Source: CAXBNB01 sp040151475 (GTDB lineage Bacteria; Bacteroidota; Bacteroidia; Cytophagales; Cyclobacteriaceae). From it: a DNA stretch of 64,000 nt. The notes under the pieces are model-generated. The model was not told where the DNA came from. It worked only from the letters and a program-made list of their open reading frames with translations, and ran no database searches. The stretch covers positions 8,469 through 72,468 of the forward strand of contig NZ_JBDKWG010000107.1 of the NCBI RefSeq assembly GCF_040151475.1, given 5' to 3'. Of this stretch, positions 46,382 through 55,025 are shown piece after piece. The number at the start of each line of letters is the position of its first letter. Within the stretch, counting starts at the first letter, position 1. The translations under genes were made by a program, and so were the position numbers.

Positions 46382-48157
46382 ATGACCTATAAAAAATACG
46401 CTTTTGTTCTACTATTATATGGTTTGGGATATTTTTCATTTGCTCAGGAAAAAACAGAAATTAAATGGTGGAATCCTGCCCAAAACGATTTCCCTACTGT
46501 GGAGGGGCAGGTATGGATTGGTGAAGTGGAATCTTTTTATGACAGGTTGCCGCAGCGTGCCAGGGGAGTTGTAAGAGATGCAGTTTGGAACTTATCGAAG
46601 CACTCTGCCGGATTGGTCATCAGGTTTAGCACTGATGCGAGTCAGATAAAAGTACGATACGGTTTGGGTGGAAATTTGGATATGCCTCACATGCCCGCAA
46701 CTGGTGTGAGTGGTGTTGACCTGTATGCAAAAAATGGTGAAGGTGAAGTGTATTGGCTCAGAGGGAACCGTTCGTTTGGTGATACCACCAGATACGATTT
46801 CAATCAAATAGATGGAAAAGAAAAATATCATGACAAGGGAAGGGAATACCAACTCTACTTACCGTTGTACAATTCAATAACATGGTTGGAAATAGGAGTG
46901 CCCGAGGGGGCATCATTTGATCCGATTCCGTTGAGAAAGGAGAAACCTATAGTAGTGTATGGTACCTCTATAGCACAAGGAGCTTGTGCTTCCCGACCGG
47001 GCATGGCTTGGACCTCTATTTTGCAGAGAAATATGGACAGGCCATTGATCAATCTGGGTTTCTCTGGCAATGGAAGGATGGAGGATGAAGTAATTGACCT
47101 TCTGAGTGAAATTGAAGCAAAAATATTTGTGCTTGATTGTCTGCCAAACCTGACGCCTACCAAAGACAGAACTATCGAAGAAGTAGAGCAACGTATCAAA
47201 AAATCAGTACGGACTTTAAAAGAAAAACGTCCAAATATTCCGATTCTATTGGTAGAGCACAGTGGATATTCGGATGGAGGTTTAATTGGCGAACGCCATG
47301 CAGTTTACACCAAATTGAATGAAGTGTTACGTCGATCTTATGCTGATCTGAAAGCTGAAGGAATCACTGAGTTGTTTATTCTTCAGAAAAGTGAATTGAA
47401 TTTAGGAATTGACAGTTATGTAGATGGCACACACCCGTCAGATTTGGGAATGCTGTCACATGCTCAGGCTTGCGAACGAAAAATCCGGGAGATTCTTTAC
47501 GAGCCGATTGGTACAATGTCCACCACCATTCCTGTGACACAGCGTAGAGAGCCGGGGCTATACGAGTGGGAAACAAGGCATCAGGACATTCTCCAACTCA
47601 ATAAAACCAATCCTCCCAAAGTTTGTTTCTTTGGCAATTCGATTACTCACTATTGGGCTGGTATGCCTAAAGCACCGATAGCAAGAGGTGAAAAATCCTG
47701 GAAAAAACACCTTGCTCCACTTAAGGTAGGGAATTTCGGATATGGCTGGGATCGGATAGAAAACGTGCTCTGGAGGATATATCATGACGAACTGGATGGT
47801 TTTGAAGCGGAACAGGTTCTTGTTATGTTGGGGACGAATAACCTTGGTATGAATTCCAATGAAGAAATAATCATCGGATTGGAATCGGTCATGGATGCCA
47901 TTAAGGCACGCCAACCTCACGCTAATATTCGAATGATTGGGATATATCCCCGAAGAGGACAAGAAGCCAGGGTTGTCAAAATAAACCTGATGATAGAACA
48001 AATAGCTGATTTGAACAATGTAGATTATACTGATCCGGGGAAGTCTCTTTTGAAAGATGATGGAAAAATCGATGAATCATTATTCACAGATGGTTTGCAC
48101 CCCAATGAAAAAGGTTACGACCTGCTTGCGCCACTTATTGCAGGGCAATTGAGATAG
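46382..48157 (+). CDS. Tandem SGNH/GDSL hydrolase (two esterase domains)
   Basis: A 591-residue exported protein with a signal peptide ending near FSFAQ. A beta-sandwich (about 25-180) precedes the first SGNH domain, whose nucleophile block is YGTSIAQGACASRPG and whose Asp-His pair is in DGTHPSDLGM. A second complete SGNH domain starts near residue 412 with FFGNSITHYWAG, has LGTNNLGMN as the Asn block, and ends with DGLHPNEKGY. SGNH enzymes deacylate carbohydrates or lipids. Two intact active sites in one chain suggest removal of two acyl groups or processive deacetylation of a glycan (inference). Confidence 0.9.
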   Translation: MTYKKYAFVLLLYGLGYFSFAQEKTEIKWWNPAQNDFPTVEGQVWIGEVESFYDRLPQRARGVVRDAVWNLSKHSAGLVIRFSTDASQIKVRYGLGGNLDMPHMPATGVSGVDLYAKNGEGEVYWLRGNRSFGDTTRYDFNQIDGKEKYHDKGREYQLYLPLYNSITWLEIGVPEGASFDPIPLRKEKPIVVYGTSIAQGACASRPGMAWTSILQRNMDRPLINLGFSGNGRMEDEVIDLLSEIEAKIFVLDCLPNLTPTKDRTIEEVEQRIKKSVRTLKEKRPNIPILLVEHSGYSDGGLIGERHAVYTKLNEVLRRSYADLKAEGITELFILQKSELNLGIDSYVDGTHPSDLGMLSHAQACERKIREILYEPIGTMSTTIPVTQRREPGLYEWETRHQDILQLNKTNPPKVCFFGNSITHYWAGMPKAPIARGEKSWKKHLAPLKVGNFGYGWDRIENVLWRIYHDELDGFEAEQVLVMLGTNNLGMNSNEEIIIGLESVMDAIKARQPHANIRMIGIYPRRGQEARVVKINLMIEQIADLNNVDYTDPGKSLLKDDGKIDESLFTDGLHPNEKGYDLLAPLIAGQLR

Positions 48158-48189
48158 CAATGTCGTATTTTTTTATTTTTAAGAGAGGA

Positions 48190-49488
48190 TTAGATAACTC
48201 TTGTCTCATCAAATTTTTCTAAATAATCGGCTACTCTACGGACAAACATACCTCCCAGTGCACCGTCCACCACTCTGTGATCATAAGAGTGAGAAAGAAA
48301 CATTTTGTGTCTTACACCTATAAAATCTCCCTGTGGAGTTTCGATGACAGATGGCTTCTTTTGAATGGTGCCCAAGGCAAGAATGCCTACTTGTGGTTGC
48401 ACAAGGATAGGAGTGCCCATTACATTGCCAAAAGAGCCTACATTGGAAATGGTGTAGGTGCCACCTTCTAAGTCTTTAGGTGTTAGTTGGTTGTTTCTGG
48501 CTCTTTTTGCCAGTTCATTTACTTTCAGTGAAATGGCTCCAATACTCAGTTGGTCTGCATTGTGAATCACAGGGACAATAAGATTTCCCGATGGAAGAGC
48601 TACTGCCATACCAATATTGATGGCCTTTTTCTTGATGATTTTGTACCCGTCGATAGAAATATTCATCATCGGATAATCCTTGATGGCTCTGACTACAGCT
48701 TCGATAAATATAGGAGTGAAGGTCAAAGGTTGTCCTTCTCTTTCCTGAAAAATCCTTTTGTTTTTATTTCTCCATGCCACCACTTTCGACATGTCAGCCT
48801 CTACAAAAGAAGTTACGTGGGCAGCAATACGCTTTGATTCCATCATTCGGTCTGCAATCACTTTACGCATTCTGTCCATTTCTATGATTTCATCTTCGCC
48901 TGAGAAAATAGCTGGCTGTGTGGTAGCACCATTTGTAGGGGTAGAAATATCTGAATTGGCAGACTTTCGTGAAGCGACATAAGCAAGTATATCCTTTTTG
49001 GTTACACGCCCTTCACTCCCGGTTCCTGATATGATTTCAAGTTCGGCTTTGGGTATATTTTCTTCCCGTGCTATGTTCAACACGAGCGGAGAATAAAATC
49101 GGGTAGAATCAGAAGTTGATAAACGTTCTGTTTGGTGTGGTACTTCTATGCTTATAGAGTCACTAATATTGGCCACTTCTTCAAGAATCGCTTCAGCGTT
49201 TTCTTCGGGATCGGTATCTATCAGTTGCTCATTGACAACTTCTTCCTGGTCTGTTTCGATGATGGCAATGGGATTTCCTACGGATACTACTTCACCCTTT
49301 TTTGCGAGAATTTCCTTCAATATTCCGGCATGAATAGAAGGCACTTCAGTATCTACTTTATCTGTAGCTACTTCCAGTACAGACTCGTCTTCTTCTATGG
49401 GGTCACCAACTTTTTTCAACCATGAAAGGACTGTACCTTCCATTATGCTCTCACCCATTTTGGGCATTACCATTTCTACTAGAGCCAT
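48190..49488 (-). CDS. Dihydrolipoamide acyltransferase (E2) of a 2-oxoacid dehydrogenase complex
   Basis: A 432-residue E2 protein. It has one N-terminal lipoyl domain with lipoyl-Lys44 in EVATDKVDTEVPS, a peripheral-subunit-binding domain (about 130-172, YSPLVLNIAREENIPKAEL) and a C-terminal catalytic acyltransferase domain with SHSYDHRVVDG, where His404 is catalytic. The lipoyl motif DKVDTEVPS and single lipoyl domain resemble branched-chain 2-oxoacid dehydrogenase E2 more than pyruvate dehydrogenase E2, but this is not decisive. The E1 and E3 genes are not next to it, so it is encoded apart from its partners. Confidence 0.92.
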   Translation of the reverse strand: MALVEMVMPKMGESIMEGTVLSWLKKVGDPIEEDESVLEVATDKVDTEVPSIHAGILKEILAKKGEVVSVGNPIAIIETDQEEVVNEQLIDTDPEENAEAILEEVANISDSISIEVPHQTERLSTSDSTRFYSPLVLNIAREENIPKAELEIISGTGSEGRVTKKDILAYVASRKSANSDISTPTNGATTQPAIFSGEDEIIEMDRMRKVIADRMMESKRIAAHVTSFVEADMSKVVAWRNKNKRIFQEREGQPLTFTPIFIEAVVRAIKDYPMMNISIDGYKIIKKKAINIGMAVALPSGNLIVPVIHNADQLSIGAISLKVNELAKRARNNQLTPKDLEGGTYTISNVGSFGNVMGTPILVQPQVGILALGTIQKKPSVIETPQGDFIGVRHKMFLSHSYDHRVVDGALGGMFVRRVADYLEKFDETRVI

Positions 49489-49557
49489 GTTATATTATTT
49501 TACTTTTGGGATTTGTATGTGCAAAGTTAAGGATTTAGGGACGATTTTTCATATAAA

Positions 49558-50799
49558 TTACAAACTAAGCCTGATCAAATTCAACGCATTGACGGCAGTA
49601 TGTTTTATATTAAGTTCTCGGGTTCCTGCCAAATTTAATTTTATGGTTTTGGTCTTGTCTTTACTGGAAAAAGCGAGCCATATCGTGCCTACAGGTTTTT
49701 CTTCTGTGCCTCCTGATGGCCCGGCTATGCCGGTGGATGAAAAACCTATGTCGGTTTCAAGGTTTTTTCTTACTCCTTCGGCCATTTCTATGGCAGTTTC
49801 TTCACTTACCGCTCCAAATTCCTTCAGGGTTTCAGAGCGTACGCCCAACTGTTTCATTTTGACTTCATTGCTGTAGGCAACTACCGCTCCTTTTAAGTAT
49901 TCGCTACTTCCGGATACAGAAGTCATCAGGTGAGAGATGTACCCGCCGGTACAGCTTTCAGCGAAAGCAATCGACAATCCTTTTTCCTTTAAGATCATGC
50001 CGATAGCTTCTTCCAGTTCTACATTTTCATACCCAAAAATGTACTTTTCTATGGTTGGAAAAACTTTGGCAAACTCATCTTCTATTTCCTTTTCCAGTAT
50101 TTTTTTATCTACACCTACTCCCGTTAATCGCAAGCGCACCTGCCACATGCCCGGTAGATAGGCCAATTTGATGTGAGAAGGTAAATTGTTTTCCCATTCA
50201 GCAATTTCATCTGCCAGCCATGATTCTCCTATCCCTACAGTTCGGATCATTTTGTGATGAATGACGGGAAGTGAAAATTTTTCCTTTAATCTTCCCAATA
50301 CAGTATCAGTTACCATCGCTTTCATTTCAAATGGTACACCAGGCATAGAGACATATATGGTATTGTTTTCTTCAAACCACATGCCCGGAGCAGTACCGTA
50401 TTTGTTTTGAACTCTTGTACAATTGGTAGGTAGATCTGCCTGTCCCCAGTTCAATTCATTAAAAGGGCGGCCTATTTTTTCAAAGAAACTTTTGACTTCA
50501 TTGAAGGATACATCATTTCGTCTGAGTTCTACTCCGAAATATTTAGCCAATACTCCTTTGGTTAAATCGTCTTTTGTAGGTCCTAATCCACCCGTAATCA
50601 GGATGATGTCAACCCGACTTTCAGCTTCTTTCAATGCTGTTACTATTTCCTGTGCTTTGTCACTGACTGATGTCTTGCGCCTTGTTTTGATGCCGATTTT
50701 ATCAAATTCGGCACTTATCCACTGGCTATTGGTATCTGTAATTTGGCCAAATAAAATTTCATCACCAATGGTAATTATCTCTGCAAAAATTTCTTTCAT
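49558..50799 (-). CDS. cinA: CinA-family protein (NMN deamidase / competence-damage type)
   Basis: A protein of 413 residues from ATG at 50799; an upstream ATG at 50829 would add ten residues without conservation. The N-terminal MoCF-like domain begins FAEIITIGDEILFGQI and includes ITGGLGPTKDDLTK. The C-terminal PncC-type domain has SIAFAESCTGGYISHLMTSV and STGIAGPSGGTEEKPVG. The family salvages NMN by deamidation and has been linked to ADP-ribose hydrolysis. It lies 69 bases downstream of the E2 gene's far end, same strand, with no obvious terminator between them. Confidence 0.93.
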   Translation of the reverse strand: MKEIFAEIITIGDEILFGQITDTNSQWISAEFDKIGIKTRRKTSVSDKAQEIVTALKEAESRVDIILITGGLGPTKDDLTKGVLAKYFGVELRRNDVSFNEVKSFFEKIGRPFNELNWGQADLPTNCTRVQNKYGTAPGMWFEENNTIYVSMPGVPFEMKAMVTDTVLGRLKEKFSLPVIHHKMIRTVGIGESWLADEIAEWENNLPSHIKLAYLPGMWQVRLRLTGVGVDKKILEKEIEDEFAKVFPTIEKYIFGYENVELEEAIGMILKEKGLSIAFAESCTGGYISHLMTSVSGSSEYLKGAVVAYSNEVKMKQLGVRSETLKEFGAVSEETAIEMAEGVRKNLETDIGFSSTGIAGPSGGTEEKPVGTIWLAFSSKDKTKTIKLNLAGTRELNIKHTAVNALNLIRLSL

Positions 50800-51034
50800 T
50801 TTGTGTTTTTTGAATACTAAAAACCCCATATTGATGGTTAGGGTTCAAACCGACGAATTTATTTCTATTATCTTGAAATAGAAGTATTTTTTCTGTGTAA
50901 TCTGAAGCTGGTATTTCAATATCGAAATGCGGACTTCAACTTTTTTACATGATTTATACGATTATTCAGAATCAAAATTGTTTTCCAACGTATATTCGAA
51001 TTCTATTTTTAAAATGACAGTAAATTACAGTCTC

Positions 51035-51754
51035 ATGAAATACGTATCTATTTACATTATTAGTTTTTTGATACTTGCTTCTTGTACTGCTCAGCAGTTG
51101 CAGCAAGCGCAAAAGACAGTTGGTGACTATTTAAATGAAGAAACTCCTCTGACATCCGGAGATGTAGCTTCCGGGTTGAAGGAAGCACTTGTACAGGGAA
51201 TAACCAAAGGGTCGAACAGTGCCAGCCAATTGGATGGTTATTTTAAAAACCCTCAAATAAAAATACCTTTTCCTCCCGATGCTCAAAATGTTGCGGACAA
51301 ACTGACTGCTATTGGCCTTGGTGGTGAAGTAGATAAGTTTGTAATGACGCTGAATCGTGGAGCAGAAGCGGCAGCCAAAGAAGCCAAGCCGATATTTGTA
51401 ACTGCTATCACGTCTATGACCATCGAAGATGCATGGGACATATTGAAAGGTGAACCGAATGCAGCAACCGAATATCTAAAGAAAACCACTAGTGCACAGT
51501 TGACTACTAAATTTAAGCCCGTAATGAAAAATTCTTTGGATGAAGTAAATGCTACAAAGTATTATGGAGACTTAGTAAACAAATACAACAAAATTCCTTT
51601 TGTTCAAAAGGCTAACCCTGATCTGGATGATTATGCCACTCAGTTGGCAATCGATGGTTTGTTTACTTTGATAGCAAAAGAAGAAGCTAATATACGAAAA
51701 GACCCACTTGCCAGAACTACAGATCTATTGAAAAGAGTATTTTCCAGCCAGTAA
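51035..51754 (+). CDS. DUF4197 lipoprotein
   Basis: A 239-residue protein from ATG at 51035, which gives a clean lipoprotein signal (MKYVSIYIISFLILASCTAQ, Cys17); the open frame extends 36 codons further upstream but that part is not signal-like. The body is helical and contains the DUF4197 features GDVASGLKEALVQGITKGS, PFPPDAQNVADKL, FVTAITSMTIEDAWDIL, and DYATQLAIDGLFTLIAKEE. The domain is common in Gram-negative envelopes but its role is unknown. It is divergent from cinA and followed after 116 bases by an MlaE/MlaF-type transporter pair. Confidence 0.85.
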   Translation: MKYVSIYIISFLILASCTAQQLQQAQKTVGDYLNEETPLTSGDVASGLKEALVQGITKGSNSASQLDGYFKNPQIKIPFPPDAQNVADKLTAIGLGGEVDKFVMTLNRGAEAAAKEAKPIFVTAITSMTIEDAWDILKGEPNAATEYLKKTTSAQLTTKFKPVMKNSLDEVNATKYYGDLVNKYNKIPFVQKANPDLDDYATQLAIDGLFTLIAKEEANIRKDPLARTTDLLKRVFSSQ

Positions 51755-51870
51755 TGGAGTATAGTTGATTTTTATTCAACTTTGAGACTTTTAAAGTATG
51801 TGAGATTACAGCTTTAAAATTTGTTCCTTGACTTGGAACTTTATTATTTTGGTGTCTAAAATATCGTCTG

Positions 51871-52599
51871 TTGAAGAGCCTAGGAAAATACATCATATTC
51901 ATTGCCACACTTTTTGTTAGAAGAGAGTCTTTAGGAACTTATGTCAGACTTGTTTTTGATGAATCTGTGAAGATTGGGGTCAATTCCATCTTCATTTTTG
52001 CTATTGTCTCCTCTTTTATGGGGGCGGTTACTACTATCCAAACAGCATATAATCTCATTAGTCCTTTGATTCCTGATTATGTGATATCTCTGGTGGTGAG
52101 GGATATGACTATATTGGAGTTGGCACCAACTATTATGGCTATTGTTTTTGCCGGAAAAGTAGGGTCGAATATCGCAGGGGAGTTGGGAACTATGCGCATC
52201 ACAGAGCAAATAGATGCACTGGAAGTGATGGGAATAAATTCTACTTCCTATCTGGTGTTGCCCAAAATCATAGCCGCACTGTTTATGTATCCCATGTTGG
52301 TGGTACTGGCTGGATTCCTTTCCATTTACGGAGGCTACCTGGCAGGTACGTTGACAGGAGTGATCACCGGAACAGAATTTATTTATGGTATTCGTTATGA
52401 TTTTGTGGAATACAACATCACTTTCGCATTGATCAAATCCTTTGTTTTTGCTTTTTTGGTTGCTTCTATATCAGCATATAAAGGTTTTTTTACCGAAGGA
52501 GGAGCATTGGAAGTCGGAGTTGCCAGTACCAGTGCTGTGACAAATAGCTGTATTGCCATTTTACTTGCTGACTATCTTTTAGCCCAGTTGCTGCTATGA
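51871..52599 (+). CDS. MlaE-family ABC transporter permease
   Basis: A 242-residue membrane protein starting at TTG (51871). It has the MlaE/TRAM core: VSSFMGAVTTIQTAYNL, the conserved VGSNIAGELGTMRITEQIDALEVMGI, and SISAYKGFFTEGGALEVGVA near the C-terminus. These permeases move phospholipid between inner and outer membranes with an MCE-domain partner (MlaD). No MlaD gene follows within the window. It overlaps the ATPase gene by four bases. Confidence 0.93.
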   Translation: MKSLGKYIIFIATLFVRRESLGTYVRLVFDESVKIGVNSIFIFAIVSSFMGAVTTIQTAYNLISPLIPDYVISLVVRDMTILELAPTIMAIVFAGKVGSNIAGELGTMRITEQIDALEVMGINSTSYLVLPKIIAALFMYPMLVVLAGFLSIYGGYLAGTLTGVITGTEFIYGIRYDFVEYNITFALIKSFVFAFLVASISAYKGFFTEGGALEVGVASTSAVTNSCIAILLADYLLAQLLL

Positions 52600-53357
52600 T
52601 CGAAATTCAAAATATTCACAAGTCTTTTGATGGCAAGCAAGTCCTTCATGGTATTAGTGCCACTTTTGAGCAGGGTAAAACCAATCTGATCATTGGAGCG
52701 AGTGGTACAGGTAAAAGTGTATTGTTGAAAAACATAGTAGGGTTGATTCAACCTGATGCTGGAAGCGTGCTTTACGATGGCAGAGATTTTACTTCAGGTG
52801 ACAAAGTATTAAAAACTGATGTTCGTCGGGAAATTGGTATGTTGTTTCAGGGCGGAGCTTTATTTGATTCCAAAAATGTGCAGGAGAATGTAATGTTTCC
52901 GCTCAATGTGTTGACCAAAATGCCCAAAGATGAAAAGTTGGATAGGGTAAATACTTGCTTGGCTAAAGTTGGTTTGGAAAACGTAAACAAGAAAATGCCT
53001 TCTGAAATCAGTGGAGGTATGAAAAAAAGAGTGGGAATTGCCCGAGCTATTGTCAACCATTCCAAATATTTATTTTGCGATGAGCCTAATTCGGGACTTG
53101 ATCCGCAAACGTCAATTCGTATAGATAATCTGATCAAAGAGATTACCGAAGAACTAAATATTACAACTGTAATAGTGACACACGATATGAATTCCGTGAT
53201 GGAAATTGGCGATTATGTCATGTTTATCCATCAGGGACATAAGCTTTGGGAAGGCAATAATCAAAATATTTTCGATTGTGAGGTGAAGGAACTGGAAGAT
53301 TTCATATTTGCCAACAATTTGATGCGGGCGATAAGAGATCAAAATAGAAAAAAATAA
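52596..53357 (+). CDS. MlaF-family ABC transporter ATP-binding protein
   Basis: A 253-residue ABC ATPase with Walker A GASGTGKS, signature ISGGMKKRVGIARAI, Walker B YLFCDEPNSGLDP and the H-loop in VIVTHDMNS. The ISGGMKKR form and the SGLDP ending are typical of MlaF-like ATPases paired with MlaE. It overlaps the permease gene by four bases and ends inside a bidirectional terminator hairpin. Confidence 0.94.
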   Translation: MIEIQNIHKSFDGKQVLHGISATFEQGKTNLIIGASGTGKSVLLKNIVGLIQPDAGSVLYDGRDFTSGDKVLKTDVRREIGMLFQGGALFDSKNVQENVMFPLNVLTKMPKDEKLDRVNTCLAKVGLENVNKKMPSEISGGMKKRVGIARAIVNHSKYLFCDEPNSGLDPQTSIRIDNLIKEITEELNITTVIVTHDMNSVMEIGDYVMFIHQGHKLWEGNNQNIFDCEVKELEDFIFANNLMRAIRDQNRKK

Positions 53358-53388
53358 AACTCGTCTTTAGAAAAACGAGTTTTATTTT
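53351..53388. terminator. Bidirectional terminator between mlaF-like and Gfo/Idh genes
   Basis: AAAATAAAACTCGT (53351-53364) pairs perfectly with ACGAGTTTTATTTT (53375-53388) across a 10-base loop. With A-rich and T-rich flanks it can end transcription from both convergent genes. The plus-strand gene's stop codon is inside the left arm. Confidence 0.88.
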
Positions 53389-53407
53389 GATAGATATTTA
53401 AATTCGG

Positions 53408-54805
53408 TTATCCAATTACATCTAATGGTTTTGTGTTTTTCCAGTTGCCTCTGGTGAAATCAGGGAATGCCTGAGGATCTCCGTCCTGAGCTACTGAAGC
53501 TTCACTCAATGGGCCAACTGCACTCCAAAAACAGCCTTCATATACATTTTGATCGATAGGTTGTCCCTTTCGCAAGCACTCGATTATACGGTAACGCATG
53601 ATAAAGTCCATACCTCCATGTCCACCCATTTTCTTGGCAAGTTCGCCCAGACGAACGTAAAGTGGATGTTCGTATTTTTCATACATTTCCAGCAATTGAT
53701 CTTTTTCAGCCCATTCATGATGACTGTCCGTAGCAGTGCCTACTCCACCTTCCAATGCTATGCGATTAGGGAAGCCGGCTAATGTTCCTTTTGTGCCCTG
53801 TATTAAATTATGTCTCGTGTATGGTCGTGGGCTGGTTTCATCCCATTGCACCATGATGGTACGACCCAGTGTAGTTTTGATAATGGAAGTATTTATGTCA
53901 CCCCCTTTGTAATCGAACTTGTTCCATTTGTGGTCTTTATCATAATTTTTGGCTGCATATAACTGACGGCCTTTTGCAGGAGAAGAAAAGGAAACCATTC
54001 GTTTGAAATTGTCTTCACCACGTCCCAGATTCATGTATTGAGCTACTGGCCCCAGCCCATGAGTTGGATAAAGATTTCCGTTTCGTTTGGCATAATGAGG
54101 TGTTCTCCATGATCCCGTACCTCTTTCTACCTCATTCATCTGACCTCTTAGCTCATGGATGTAAGCAGCTTCACCATGTAGCAATTCACCTATTACGCCT
54201 TGTCGGCACATGTTGAGATACAGCAATTCCTCACGTCCGTAGTTGACGTTTTCCATCATCATACAGTGCTTTTGGGTTTTCTCAGAGGTGTCAACGATAT
54301 CCCACATTTCTTTAATAGTAATTGCGAGAGGTACTTCTACAAAAGCATGTGCCCCCTGCTTCATTGCCTCAATAGCCATTGGTGCATGCAGTTCCCAGGG
54401 AGTACAAATAAAAACCGCATCAGGTTTTACTTCCCTGAGCATTTTTTTCCAATCGTTTTCTCCTCCGGTGTATAGTGCAATATTCTTGTGTCTGTTACCT
54501 TTTCCTTTTTCAACGCATACGTCAGCAGACCTTTTTGCCCAATCCTCATACAAGTCACAGATGGCAACTACCTCTGTACCTTCTATCTCTGCTATCTGCT
54601 GTGCATGTCCCGACCCACGGGCACCCACTCCGATGAAGGCGCAACGTACAGTCTCTAATTTAGGAGCAACAAAGTCTCCCATGTATTGAGCTCCGGTAGC
54701 AGGGGGTGGAGTGATACCCTGAGCATTGGAAAATATAGGTGCTACGGCCAGCCCTGCACCGGCCAGTGAGGTCTTCCTAAGAAAATTTCTTCTACTTGAA
54801 TTCAT
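53408..54805 (-). CDS. Exported Gfo/Idh/MocA oxidoreductase (Tat signal)
   Basis: A 465-residue protein with a twin-arginine signal (SSRRNFLRKTSLAGAGLAV), so it should be folded with its cofactor before export to the periplasm. The NAD-binding motif is CAFIGVGARGSGHAQ, and the EKP signature is replaced by VEVPLAIT, as in the glycoside hydrolase family 109-like group. That group includes enzymes that cleave glycosidic bonds by an NAD-dependent redox mechanism, so a glycosidase role is possible (inference). It is divergent from the acetylxylan-esterase-like gene. Confidence 0.88.
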   Translation of the reverse strand: MNSSRRNFLRKTSLAGAGLAVAPIFSNAQGITPPPATGAQYMGDFVAPKLETVRCAFIGVGARGSGHAQQIAEIEGTEVVAICDLYEDWAKRSADVCVEKGKGNRHKNIALYTGGENDWKKMLREVKPDAVFICTPWELHAPMAIEAMKQGAHAFVEVPLAITIKEMWDIVDTSEKTQKHCMMMENVNYGREELLYLNMCRQGVIGELLHGEAAYIHELRGQMNEVERGTGSWRTPHYAKRNGNLYPTHGLGPVAQYMNLGRGEDNFKRMVSFSSPAKGRQLYAAKNYDKDHKWNKFDYKGGDINTSIIKTTLGRTIMVQWDETSPRPYTRHNLIQGTKGTLAGFPNRIALEGGVGTATDSHHEWAEKDQLLEMYEKYEHPLYVRLGELAKKMGGHGGMDFIMRYRIIECLRKGQPIDQNVYEGCFWSAVGPLSEASVAQDGDPQAFPDFTRGNWKNTKPLDVIG

Positions 54806-54854
54806 AATTTTGAAATATAGTTTGACTTACAAGACAGCAAAATAATAAATAAAA

Positions 54855-54883
54855 GGGGGACAAATGGGGGAACAAATGGGGGA
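54855..54883. repeat. Tandem 12-base repeat with three G5 tracts in a divergent intergenic region
   Basis: ACAAATGGGGGA occurs twice in direct succession (54860-54871 and 54872-54883) and is preceded by a partial copy GGGGGA (54855-54860). The spacing is close to one helical turn. It lies between the Gfo/Idh gene (start 54805, minus) and the esterase gene (start 55026, plus). Confidence 0.6.
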
Positions 54884-55025
54884 ATGCAATAAATATTTTC
54901 AATTTTGGTAAAAATTTATTGATTTGAAAGAAAAAAACTTTCTTTTACTTAATTTACTGGCATATTAACCCCTATGTTCGAGTATTCTTATTAAGAAACC
55001 ATTCTATTTATAAACACTTTATTCA

